Part shown: positions 26,479-34,950 of the stretch, piece by piece
Layout of the letters: every line of letters starts with the position of its first letter
Numbering within the stretch: position 1 is the stretch's first letter
Source of the DNA: Streptomyces sp. ISL-66
GTDB lineage: Bacteria > Actinomycetota > Actinomycetes > Streptomycetales > Streptomycetaceae
Direction of reading: 5' to 3'
DNA: 64,000 nucleotides
Assembly (NCBI RefSeq): GCF_018614135.1
Contig: NZ_JAGGOW010000095.1
Span: 1 to 64,000, forward strand
Program-made: the position numbers and the translations under genes
Notes under the pieces: generated by a model
What the model was told of the DNA's origin: nothing
The model's input: only the letters and a program-made list of their open reading frames with translations
Database searches by the model: none

Positions 26479-27237
26479 GTGTCGCACCGTACCTACCGCA
26501 TCGGCCAGATCGTGCCGAGCTCCAACGTCACCATGGAAACCGAAGTCCCGGCCATCCTGCGCGCCCGCGAGGCCATCGCGCCGGAACGCTTCACCTTCCA
26601 CTCCAGCCGCATGCGCATGACCCACGTCACCCCCGAACAGCTCAAGGCCATGGACGCCGACTCCGACCGCTGCGCCGTGGAACTCTCCGACGCCCACGTC
26701 GACGTCCTCGGCTACGCCTGCCTCGTAGCGATCATGAGCATGGGCCTGGGGTACCACCGCACCTCCGAGGCCCGCCTGCACGAGCGAACCGTGGAGAACG
26801 GTGCACCCGCCCCCGTCGTCACCAGCGCAGGAGCCCTGGTACACGGCCTCGGCACTCTCGGCGCGAAGAAGATCGTACTGATCGCCCCCTACATGCGTCC
26901 GCTCACCCGAACCGTCGTGGACTACCTCACCGCCGAAGGCATCGAAGTCCTCGACTACACCGCCCTGGAGATCCCCAACAACCTCGACGTCGCCGCACAC
27001 GACCCGGCCCGGCTGCCGGGCCTCGCCCGCGCTCTGGACCACAGCGACGCCGACGCCGTCGTACTCTCCGCCTGCGTCCAGATGCCCTCTCTCGGCGCCA
27101 TCGACGAAGCAGAACAGCTCCTGGGCAAGCCCGTCGTCTCCGCGGCGGTCTGCACCGCCCACCAGATGCTCCGCGCCCTCGATCTTCCGGCGGTCGCACC
27201 CGGAGCCGGCCACCTGCTGTCCGGCGCCTACGCGTAA
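26479..27237 (+). CDS. Maleate cis-trans isomerase (Asp/Glu racemase superfamily)
   Basis: A 252-residue protein. It has the two-cysteine active site of maleate isomerases: Cys 81 in GYACLVAIM and Cys 199 in LSACVQMPS, plus the N-terminal IVPSSNVTMETE. It should convert maleate to fumarate without a cofactor, completing entry into the citric acid cycle. The GTG at 26479 sits 29 bp after the FAH stop with GAAGGAC upstream. The order FAH then isomerase matches the maleate branch of the gentisate pathway. Confidence 0.87.
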   Translation: MSHRTYRIGQIVPSSNVTMETEVPAILRAREAIAPERFTFHSSRMRMTHVTPEQLKAMDADSDRCAVELSDAHVDVLGYACLVAIMSMGLGYHRTSEARLHERTVENGAPAPVVTSAGALVHGLGTLGAKKIVLIAPYMRPLTRTVVDYLTAEGIEVLDYTALEIPNNLDVAAHDPARLPGLARALDHSDADAVVLSACVQMPSLGAIDEAEQLLGKPVVSAAVCTAHQMLRALDLPAVAPGAGHLLSGAYA

Positions 27238-27355
27238 GCACCGCTCGTGCAGGGAGGAGCCGCGCGGACCGTAATCCCGTAGCCCTGGGCCACCCGGGCG
27301 GTGCACCGCCCACCAGGCTCGATAGGATCGCGATCGCATCCCACGGAAGGCGATC

Positions 27356-28195
27356 ATGTCGGACAGCACCCCTAGGCCCAGCTCGTTGATCAACACGATT
27401 TATGGGGCATTCCTGCGACGCCTCGGCGGCTGGATCTCCATTGCCGACTTGATCACTTTGATGTCCGAACTGGACGTCGAGGGGCCGGCAGTCCGCTCGG
27501 CGATGTCCCGGCTGAAGAAGCGCGGCGTCCTGGTGCCGGAGCGGCGCGGCGCAACCGGTTACGTGCTCAGTCCGGCGGTCCATGCCGTCTTCGACGAGGG
27601 CGACAGGCGCATCTTCAACAGCCTCGAACCGGCCTCGCTCAGCGACGGATGGGCGATGGCCGTATTCTCCGTGCCCGAGTCCGAGCGCTCCTACCGCTAC
27701 CAACTGCGCACCCGACTGACGTGGCTCGGCTTCGGGAACATCGCCCCAGGCGTGTGGCTGGCGCCCGGCCGGCTCCTCGACGACGCACGCGGCATGCTCG
27801 AACGCCTGGAACTCAGCGACTACGTCCACCTCTTCGCCGCCGACTACGCCGCCTTCACCGACCTGCGGACCAATGTCAGCTCCTGGTGGGACTTTCCGGC
27901 AATTCAGACACAGTACGCGGCCTTCGTCGATACCTACGCCCCTATTGCCGAGCGGCTCTCCCAGCCCGGGGAAGTCGACACTTCTGAAGCGTTCCGCAGT
28001 TACGTGCCGATGCTGACCCAGTGGCGCCGTCTGCCCTACCTCGACCCCGGACTGCCCACCGAACTGCTTCCCGCCGACTGGAACGCGGTCACGGCACGCC
28101 TCGTCTTCCAGAAGCTGCACGACGTGCTCGCCGAACCGAGCAGGCTCCACGTCCAGAAGGTCACAGGGCTGCAGGATCAGCTCGCTGGGCCCTGA
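27356..28195 (+). CDS. PaaX-family transcriptional regulator
   Basis: A 279-residue regulator. The N-terminal winged helix has ITLMSELDVEGPAVRSAMSRLKKRGVL, typical of PaaX, and the central region continues with FSVPESERSYRYQLRTRLTWLGFG. The C-terminal third has the family's helical domain. PaaX proteins are repressors released by aryl-CoA esters. In this cluster salicylyl-CoA is the natural candidate effector, and the repeated inverted repeats at 18.46 and 20.74 kb are candidate sites. The gap before the gene contains a GATCGCGATC palindrome (about 27326-27335) that could serve autoregulation. Confidence 0.88.
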   Translation: MSDSTPRPSSLINTIYGAFLRRLGGWISIADLITLMSELDVEGPAVRSAMSRLKKRGVLVPERRGATGYVLSPAVHAVFDEGDRRIFNSLEPASLSDGWAMAVFSVPESERSYRYQLRTRLTWLGFGNIAPGVWLAPGRLLDDARGMLERLELSDYVHLFAADYAAFTDLRTNVSSWWDFPAIQTQYAAFVDTYAPIAERLSQPGEVDTSEAFRSYVPMLTQWRRLPYLDPGLPTELLPADWNAVTARLVFQKLHDVLAEPSRLHVQKVTGLQDQLAGP

Positions 28196-28375
28196 CCTTT
28201 TCTAGACGGATATGGGCGGCCTATTTTTCGGTTGCCACGAGTAACCGCAATGAACGCGCTCCACTTCGACGGGGGCGCCAGACACCGGCTGCGCGGGGGC
28301 AGAGCCGGGAACGGCGTTACAACGGCAGCCGAGTTTGCGGCCGTTCGTGCGGCGGTCGGCTCCCCGCGCCCGCCT

Positions 28376-29068
28376 CTACAGCCAGGCCTTCATCGAACCC
28401 ATGAAGCCTTCCAGGTCGTCCCGGTGGATGCAGTGCCCGGCGCCGGGAACCACCGCGAGATCGAAGCCGCGCTCGCGCAGCAGGGCCGCGGCCGGGTCGT
28501 CGATGGTCAGGCTGGGATCGGCGAGCTGCACCAGCGACGGGACAGTCGGGCTTTCGGGCAGGTAATCCCCGTCAAACCGCGCAACGCTGTCCAGGAAGCG
28601 CCGGTCGAACAAGGCGAACCCGGCGACCTCCGCTGCCGCATCCGCCGCCGACCAGCGAGGGTTCGACACCTGGACCGTTTCGCGTGTGGCCTGGTCAACC
28701 ATGGCGCGCATGAACTCGAGCGCCCGCGGAGGCAGAGCGCCGAGACGGAAGCCCGGGTCGCTGTACACGACACGCTGCGGCCTCAGCCGCTCTACCGCCA
28801 GGGCCAGCGCCAGGCCACCGAGGGAGTGACCGATCGCGAGGTCTGCCCCCGCCGGAAGGCTCTCGGCAAGGTCGTCCGCAAGAAGTTCCGGCCGGTACTC
28901 CCCCCGATCGCTGGCGCCATGGCCCCGCAGATCAGGTGCCACCACGTGATAGCCGCGTTCCACGAGCCGGCCCTCCACCGCGTGCCAAGTGCGATGATCC
29001 GCCATCCCCCCGTGTATCAGCAGGGCGACCTTGTCGCCCGCTCCTCGCTCGTGAACGTGGAGTTTCAT
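28376..29068 (-). CDS. Alpha/beta hydrolase, paralogue of the one at 56.7 kb
   Basis: A 230-residue hydrolase. It has LLIHGGMADHRTW (oxyanion region), DLRGHGASDRGEY, the nucleophile elbow GHSLGG, and a C-terminal GAGHCIHRDDLEGFM with the histidine. It aligns throughout with the protein at 56722-57417, which shares ADHRTW, RGHGASDRGEY, VPSLVQLADPS and GAGHTIHRDD. It may be an esterase, lactonase or epoxide-type enzyme; the reaction is unknown. A LacI-type site lies 23 bp upstream of the start. GGGGGAAG is the ribosome site for the ATG at 29068. Confidence 0.84.
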   Translation of the reverse strand: MKLHVHERGAGDKVALLIHGGMADHRTWHAVEGRLVERGYHVVAPDLRGHGASDRGEYRPELLADDLAESLPAGADLAIGHSLGGLALALAVERLRPQRVVYSDPGFRLGALPPRALEFMRAMVDQATRETVQVSNPRWSAADAAAEVAGFALFDRRFLDSVARFDGDYLPESPTVPSLVQLADPSLTIDDPAAALLRERGFDLAVVPGAGHCIHRDDLEGFMGSMKAWL

Positions 29069-29365
29069 GCTTCCCCCTGGACGGATCCCGCTAACACGTG
29101 TAATCAAGTGTCCTGAAACCATCGCGGCAGGGCAAGAGGTGGGAGCGAAAAGCCGCGAAGCGACGCCGCCCCGCTCACCGGTCGATTGAAGGCTGGTGGC
29201 GGGCCGGGTACACAGGGGCCGCTCTCGGGCGACGTACCCCGTTGGCGGATAGACCTCGTTGTCCACAGCACCCGGCCCCACCCGCACGCCCCTGCCGCCT
29301 GTCAGGCGCAGGCTCTGAAGCCCTGGACGACCGACCAGTTGCACCACACTCCCTATGAGGTGAGC
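29069..29365. other. Divergent intergenic region between hydrolase and ABC operon
   Basis: The region holds the LacI-type operator at 29091-29104 and the probable promoters for both directions. I see no gene or terminator. Confidence 0.45.
29091..29104 (-). promoter_or_regulatory. LacI-type operator between hydrolase and ABC operon
   Basis: CTAACACGTGTAAT matches GTTACACGTGTAAC at 11 of 14 positions, with an intact centre and right half. It is close to the leftward hydrolase start and about 260 bp before the rightward permease gene. Confidence 0.6.
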
Positions 29366-30313
29366 ATGGCAATTTTCCGGTTGGTGGCAAGACGGCTGCT
29401 GTCGTCTGCTCCACTGTTGTTCCTCGTTTCCGCCCTCACCTTCGTGCTGGTGTCCCTGGTCCCCGGCGACCCGGCCCGCACGATCGTCGGCCAGCACGCC
29501 ACGGTCGGCCAATACGACGCTGTGAGAGCGCAGTTGGGCCTCGATGAGCCGCTGACGGTGCAGTACTGGGACTGGATGGTCCGCGCTCTGCACGGCGACC
29601 TCGGATCCTCCCTGTTCAGCGGGGAAGCGGTGACGGCAGTGCTGAACGCGCGGCTGCCCGTCTCGCTCTCCCTCATCGTCGCCGGCACCGCGGTGTCCGG
29701 GATCCTGGGGGTGTCACTGGGGGTACTCACCGCTCGGCGAGGCGGCTTCCTCGTCAAGATCGTGGACGCTCTCTCCCTCGTCGGCCTCGCGGTTCCGGCC
29801 TTCTGGTTCGCACTCGTACTGATCGCGATCTTGTCCGTGAAGCTGCGCTGGTTCCCGGTCACCGGGTACGTGCCTCTCTCCGAGGATCCCGCTCAGTGGG
29901 CGCGCTCGCTGGTGCTGCCCGTGGCCTCTCTGTCACTGGGCACGGTGGCCGTGATCGCCAAGCAGACCAGGGACTCGGTACTGGACACCCTCGGCCGGGA
30001 CTTCATCAAGGTGATGCAGGCCAACGGCTTCTCGCAACGCTCGATCCTGTACCGCCACGTGCTGCGCAACGCCGCCCTCCCGGTGGTGACGGTTGTGGGC
30101 GTGGTCCTGATCAGCCTTCTGGCCACCGCGGTGTTCGTGGAGACCGTGTTCGCGATGCCCGGGCTCGGACTCCTGACCCAGCAGGCGACCCTCCAGCACG
30201 ACATCCCCGTCATCCAGGGAGCCGTGCTCTACATCACCGTGCTGGTCGTGCTCGTCAACCTGCTGGTCGACCTTGCCTACCGCCAACTCGATCCCAGGGT
30301 GCGTACTTCATGA
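29366..30313 (+). CDS. ABC transporter permease, DppB/OppB type
   Basis: A 315-residue inner-membrane permease with about six segments. The N terminus LLFLVSALTFVLVSLVPGDPA and the coupling-helix region GFSQRSILYRHVLRNAALPVV are classical for the first permease of peptide/nickel/oligosaccharide importers. It forms the transmembrane pore with the permease half of the next protein. The stop overlaps the next start (ATGA). The import substrate is unknown; this family moves peptides but also some plant-derived glycosides. Confidence 0.88.
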   Translation: MAIFRLVARRLLSSAPLLFLVSALTFVLVSLVPGDPARTIVGQHATVGQYDAVRAQLGLDEPLTVQYWDWMVRALHGDLGSSLFSGEAVTAVLNARLPVSLSLIVAGTAVSGILGVSLGVLTARRGGFLVKIVDALSLVGLAVPAFWFALVLIAILSVKLRWFPVTGYVPLSEDPAQWARSLVLPVASLSLGTVAVIAKQTRDSVLDTLGRDFIKVMQANGFSQRSILYRHVLRNAALPVVTVVGVVLISLLATAVFVETVFAMPGLGLLTQQATLQHDIPVIQGAVLYITVLVVLVNLLVDLAYRQLDPRVRTS

Positions 30314-32238
30314 ACATGCCGAAGAGAGCAGCGGCAGTCAACGCCTCCACAGGGCCGGGCCTTGCGCGACGTGTACTGCGGCGACCGGCGGGCGCGGTCT
30401 CTGCGGGCTGGCTCGCGCTGCTGACCCTCGCCACCATCGGGGCGTCTGTGCTCGCCCCGCACGGCCCGCTCGATCAGGATCTGAGCCGTGTCCTTGCGGG
30501 ACCGTCGGCGAACCATTGGCTGGGCACCGACAACCTGGGCCGCGATCTATTGAGCCGGCTTCTGTTCGGCGGCCGCTCCACGCTGTTGGCCGTGGCCGAG
30601 GCGCTTGCCGTCTACCTGCTCATCGGAGTGACCTTGGGACTCGCGTCGGGATTTCTCGGTGGCTGGGTGGACTGGCTCACCACCCGAACTGCGGACCTGT
30701 TGTTCGCGCTGCCAGGCATCATCATCGTCCTCGTCGTACTGTCCCTCTTCCCCGGCAATCTGCACGCCGCGATGGTCACTTTCGCCATCCTCGGCAGTCC
30801 GGGCATGATCCGCGTTCTGAGGTCGCAAACTCTCAGCGTCCGCGAGGAGCTGTACGTCGCCGCGGCCAAAGTCGCCGGCCTGACACGCGCTCAGACTCTG
30901 CGGCGGCACATCCTTCCTCGCCTAACCAGCATGGTGATCGTCCAGGCGGCGCTCTTCGCCGCGATCGTCGTCATCATCCAGGCGGGACTCGGCTTCCTGG
31001 GACTGGGCGCACAGCCGCCCCATCCCTCATGGGGCGGTCTGGTGGCCGACGCCTCGCAGGCCATCGACCGGGCTCCGTGGATGCTCGTCCCCGCTGGTGT
31101 CCCGTTGGTTATCACTGTCCTGGCTCTCGGAATACTCGGCGACACGATCCGCGACGCGGCCATCGAGCGTTGGTCGGTCTCCAAGATGGCCGGCCCCCGC
31201 CATTCGCGCCCGGTGCGGACGGTCGGCGAGCCCGTCACCACCGAGGACGCCGACGACCCTGACCCCAGGGCGCTGCTGTCCGTTCGAAACTTGTCGATCG
31301 AGATCGCCGGAACGCCCGTCGTCCAGAACGTGAGTTTCGACGTCCGCGCGGGCGAAACGCTGGGCGTGGTGGGCGAGTCGGGTTGTGGCAAGTCGGTCAC
31401 CTCACTGGGCATCCTCGGCCTCATACCCGGAGGCGGCAGGATCACCGGCGGCCACGTGGTATTCGACGGCACCGATCTCGCGGGTACGCCCGCGGCCCTC
31501 ACGGAGGTCCGCGGGTCCGGGATCGCGTACGTATCTCAGGAACCCATGGTCGCCCTCGATCCCACTTACACCGTGGGGCACCAGCTCGCCGAGGCCGTCA
31601 GGCGCCACCACCGTTGCAATGGCCGTGCCGCGCGCGACCGAGTGGTAGAGCTGCTGACATTGGTCAACATCCCGGACCCGCCGGCCGTCGCCAAGCGCTA
31701 CCCGCACCAGCTTTCCGGGGGCATGGCGCAGCGCGTCGCGATCGCCCTGGCCCTCGCCGGTGATCCGAAGCTGCTGATCGCGGACGAGCCGACCACCGCG
31801 CTGGATGTGACCGTGCAGGCCGAGATCCTCACGCTCCTGCGCAAGCTCCAGGCGGAGACCTCCATGGCGGTCCTGATCGTCACCCACGACTGGGGAGTGG
31901 TTGCCGACCTGTGCCACCGCGCGGTGGTGATGTACGCCGGCCAGATCGTGGAACAGGCGGACGTCGAGGCCATGTTCACCCAGCCCTTCCACCCCTACAC
32001 CGCTGGACTCCTCGCCGCCAACCCCCACCTGGCAGGCGACGGAGAAGCCCTCCCGACCATCCCGGGCACCGTCCCCGCGCCGCGCGACTGGCCCTGCGGA
32101 TGCCGCTTCGCTGCCCGCTGCACTCTGGCCACCGACGCGTGCACCAGCGAGCCGATCGCCCTCACCCAGCCGACGCCGGACCGGCTCACCCGGTGCATCC
32201 ACTCCCATCGGCTCCTCCCGGAAGGCGTCCACTCATGA
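30310..32238 (+). CDS. Fused ABC permease (DppC type) and ATPase (DppD type)
   Basis: A 642-residue natural fusion. Residues 1-300 are the second permease with HWLGTDNLGRDLLSRLLFGGR, a DppC/OppC hallmark, and the coupling segment ELYVAAAKVAGLTRAQTLRRHILP. After a short charged linker, residues about 318-630 are the first ATPase: Walker A GESGCGKS near 356, signature LSGGMAQR, Walker B LLIADEPTTALD, and the oligopeptide-family C terminus with RFAARC. The start overlaps the upstream stop and the stop overlaps the downstream start by four bases each, so translation is coupled. Confidence 0.88.
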   Translation: MNMPKRAAAVNASTGPGLARRVLRRPAGAVSAGWLALLTLATIGASVLAPHGPLDQDLSRVLAGPSANHWLGTDNLGRDLLSRLLFGGRSTLLAVAEALAVYLLIGVTLGLASGFLGGWVDWLTTRTADLLFALPGIIIVLVVLSLFPGNLHAAMVTFAILGSPGMIRVLRSQTLSVREELYVAAAKVAGLTRAQTLRRHILPRLTSMVIVQAALFAAIVVIIQAGLGFLGLGAQPPHPSWGGLVADASQAIDRAPWMLVPAGVPLVITVLALGILGDTIRDAAIERWSVSKMAGPRHSRPVRTVGEPVTTEDADDPDPRALLSVRNLSIEIAGTPVVQNVSFDVRAGETLGVVGESGCGKSVTSLGILGLIPGGGRITGGHVVFDGTDLAGTPAALTEVRGSGIAYVSQEPMVALDPTYTVGHQLAEAVRRHHRCNGRAARDRVVELLTLVNIPDPPAVAKRYPHQLSGGMAQRVAIALALAGDPKLLIADEPTTALDVTVQAEILTLLRKLQAETSMAVLIVTHDWGVVADLCHRAVVMYAGQIVEQADVEAMFTQPFHPYTAGLLAANPHLAGDGEALPTIPGTVPAPRDWPCGCRFAARCTLATDACTSEPIALTQPTPDRLTRCIHSHRLLPEGVHS

Positions 32239-33323
32239 GCAGTCCGCCCATCCTGGATATCCGGGACCTGACAGTCGAATTCCATCAGGGCCGCCGCCTC
32301 CCACCTCTGCGCGCCGTCGACGGTGTCTCCCTGAGCATCGCCCAAGGAGAGACGGTCGGCCTCGTCGGCGAATCCGGATCAGGTAAATCCACCATCGGCC
32401 GCGCCGTCCTAGGACTCACCCCCGTCCACGCGGGTCAGATCCAATTCGAGGGCACCGACATCACGCGCGCCCGGCCACGCAGCCGACGGGAGCTCAGCGC
32501 ACGCCTACAAGTCGTCTTCCAGGACCCGTACTCCTCCCTTAACCCCGCTCGGACGATCGGCCAGACCCTGGCCGAGCCCCTGCTGGTCCATCAAAGGCTC
32601 GATCACCGGGAAACCGCGATCCACATCGCCGACATGCTGGAACGGGTCGGCATGCCCGCCGACACCGCCGACCGATACCCCGGCCAGTTCTCCGGCGGGC
32701 AACGACAGCGCATCGCCATCGCCCGCGCCCTCATGCTCCACCCCAGCCTGGTCATCTGCGACGAACCGGTCAGCGCCCTGGACCTGTCCATCCAGGCCCA
32801 GGTCATGAACCTGCTGGCCGAGCTGCAACGCGAACTCGCCCTCAGCTACCTCTTCATCGCCCACGACCTTCCGGTCGTTCGTCACCTCTCGCACCGCATC
32901 GTCGTCCTCTACCGCGGACAGGTCATGGAATCCGGGCCCGCGCCCGCGCTGTACGCCGATCCCGTACACCCCTACACCCACGCCCTCCTCGAAGCCGTAC
33001 CCGAACCCGACCCGCGCGCCCAGCGCGCCCGCCGGACGGCCCGCACCGCAGCTCCCTCCACGGGCGCGCCCGCATGGGATGGATGCGCCTTCGCCCACCG
33101 TTGCCCGCTCGCCATCGACACGTGTCGCCGAGAGCGGCCACTCCTCCTGCCCCTGACCACGAGCCCAAGCGCGGACACGAGCCCCGCGCAGCGCCTCGTG
33201 GCCTGCCACCGATCCGCAGAGCTCCACCCGCCGACCGACACCCGGAAGAACCAGCCGCTCGACGATCAGCCCACGGCCGTGGGCCCCACAGGTAAGGAAG
33301 CGCCATGTTCAGCAAGCGAATAA
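32235..33323 (+). CDS. ABC transporter ATP-binding protein, DppF/OppF type
   Basis: A 362-residue ATPase. It has Walker A GESGSGKST, Q-loop VVFQDPYSSLNP, signature FSGGQRQR, Walker B LVICDEPVSALD, and the oligopeptide-type C-terminal domain with a cysteine-containing FAHRCPLAIDTC. It pairs with the ATPase half of the preceding fusion. The start overlaps the upstream stop (ATGA), and the last 19 bases overlap the start of the binding-protein gene, so the importer genes are tightly coupled. Confidence 0.88.
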   Translation: MSSPPILDIRDLTVEFHQGRRLPPLRAVDGVSLSIAQGETVGLVGESGSGKSTIGRAVLGLTPVHAGQIQFEGTDITRARPRSRRELSARLQVVFQDPYSSLNPARTIGQTLAEPLLVHQRLDHRETAIHIADMLERVGMPADTADRYPGQFSGGQRQRIAIARALMLHPSLVICDEPVSALDLSIQAQVMNLLAELQRELALSYLFIAHDLPVVRHLSHRIVVLYRGQVMESGPAPALYADPVHPYTHALLEAVPEPDPRAQRARRTARTAAPSTGAPAWDGCAFAHRCPLAIDTCRRERPLLLPLTTSPSADTSPAQRLVACHRSAELHPPTDTRKNQPLDDQPTAVGPTGKEAPCSASE

Positions 33324-34864
33324 CCAGTGGCCTCGCGACACTGGCGGTACTCGCCGCCTCTGCCACGGCGTGCACCGGATCCGGGTCGGGCACCTCGGCC
33401 GGCGCGTCCGGCGGCCAGGGCGACACGCTCACCGTCGTGTCCCTCAGCCCGCCCGCGAGCCTCGACCCCGCCAAGGCGAACGTGGGCTCCGACAACTGGT
33501 TCGTCAACCTCACCTACGACACCGTCCTTCGCCAGGGCAAGGACGGCAAGGCCGGCCCGGGACTGGCCACACAGTTCGGCTACGTCGGCACCGGCAACAA
33601 GGACTTCGAGTTCACGCTGCGCGGCGGCCTGAAATTCGCCGACGGCACCCCTCTGGATGCCCAGGCGGTAGCGGCCTCACTGGACTACAGCCGGAAGAAC
33701 GGCCTCAACGTCTCCTGGACCTCGGCAATCGAATCGGTCACGGCAACCGGCCCCCTCACCGTACGGATCCACTGCTCCAGCCCGAACCCCATGCTGCCCC
33801 AGCTCCTGACCCAGCTGCTCATGATCGGTTCGGTGATCAGCCCCAAGGGCCTGGCCGAACCGAAGCAGATGGGTACCGAGTCCTTCGGCGCCGGCCCGTA
33901 CGTCTTGGACACCGCGAACACCGCTTCCGGTGATCACTACACGTACAAGCCCAACCCCCACTACTGGGACAAGGCGAAGATCCACTGGAAGAAGGTGGTC
34001 ATCAAGGTCGTATCCAACCCGAACTCAGGTCTTCAGGCCGTCAAGACCGGCCAAGCCGACGCGATGGCCGTCACCGCCAACCAGGTCGACACAGCGAAGT
34101 CCGGCGGGCTCGACGTGGTCGGTTCGCCCAACGTGTTCCTCGGTGTCAACCTCGCCGACCGGGACGGAACCCTGGCCAAACCGCTCGCGGACGTACGAGT
34201 CCGGCAGGCACTCAACTACGCCGTCGACCGCGACGCCATCACCAAGGCAGTGGTCCAGAAGTACGGTCACTCCACCAGCCAGATCTCCCTCCCCGGCCTG
34301 GACGGATTCGCCGCCGACTACGACAGCCACTACACCTACGACCCCGCCAAGGCCAAGCGACTCCTGGCCGAAGCCGGATACCCCAACGGATTCTCCTTGA
34401 AGGTCGAGACGCAGGGATTCTTCGGCATCGACCTCGTCACCCAGGCCGTCGTTCAGCAGTGGAAGAACATCGGTGTCACCGCCGACGTCACCACCGACAC
34501 CAGCATCGGCCAGTGGCTGACCAACGCCACCTCCAAGAAGTACCCCGCCCTCGGCTTCGGCTACGGCGGCGCAACCAGCTACGCGCTGTCCCTGGACTGG
34601 ATGCTGCCGCATCCCACCGCCTTCAACCCCTTCGCCAGCTCCGACCCCAAGCTCACCGACATGCTCGCCGCCGCCGCGGCCGCCGAACCGGACAAGCAGC
34701 CGGCCCTCTACCAGGACGCCATGCGCTACACAGTCGACCAGGCATGGTACGTCTCCGTCATGCGCATGGACGGGCTGTACGCCTTCAACAGCAAGAAGCT
34801 GACCGGATTCGAAACCGCGCCCAGCTACCTTCCCGACCTCGCCTGGGCCGTGGCACCCAAGTAG
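33305..34864 (+). CDS. ABC transporter substrate-binding lipoprotein (SBP family 5)
   Basis: A 519-residue exported lipoprotein. The signal peptide ends in the lipobox LAASATAC with Cys 23 as the lipid-modified residue, followed by a Gly/Ser-rich tether. The mature domain is SBP_bac_5 (LSPPASLDPAKAN, FADGTPLDAQAVAASLDYS, VRQALNYAVDRDAI). It delivers the ligand to the permeases encoded just upstream. The gene order permease, fusion, ATPase, binding protein places it last, before a strong hairpin. Confidence 0.9.
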   Translation: MFSKRITSGLATLAVLAASATACTGSGSGTSAGASGGQGDTLTVVSLSPPASLDPAKANVGSDNWFVNLTYDTVLRQGKDGKAGPGLATQFGYVGTGNKDFEFTLRGGLKFADGTPLDAQAVAASLDYSRKNGLNVSWTSAIESVTATGPLTVRIHCSSPNPMLPQLLTQLLMIGSVISPKGLAEPKQMGTESFGAGPYVLDTANTASGDHYTYKPNPHYWDKAKIHWKKVVIKVVSNPNSGLQAVKTGQADAMAVTANQVDTAKSGGLDVVGSPNVFLGVNLADRDGTLAKPLADVRVRQALNYAVDRDAITKAVVQKYGHSTSQISLPGLDGFAADYDSHYTYDPAKAKRLLAEAGYPNGFSLKVETQGFFGIDLVTQAVVQQWKNIGVTADVTTDTSIGQWLTNATSKKYPALGFGYGGATSYALSLDWMLPHPTAFNPFASSDPKLTDMLAAAAAAEPDKQPALYQDAMRYTVDQAWYVSVMRMDGLYAFNSKKLTGFETAPSYLPDLAWAVAPK

Positions 34865-34895
34865 GCCCAACCCACATCTGTATCCGTCTCCCAAC

Positions 34896-34923
34896 GGCGT
34901 GCCGGAGCCAACTCCGGCACGCC
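34896..34923 (+). terminator. Hairpin terminator of the ABC operon
   Basis: GGCGTGCCGGAG at 34896-34907 pairs perfectly with CTCCGGCACGCC at 34912-34923 around a CCAA loop. It separates the importer genes from the esterase gene that starts 28 bp later. Confidence 0.8.
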
Positions 34924-34950
34924 GTCCGCGTCCACGGCGAGGAAGCCCAA

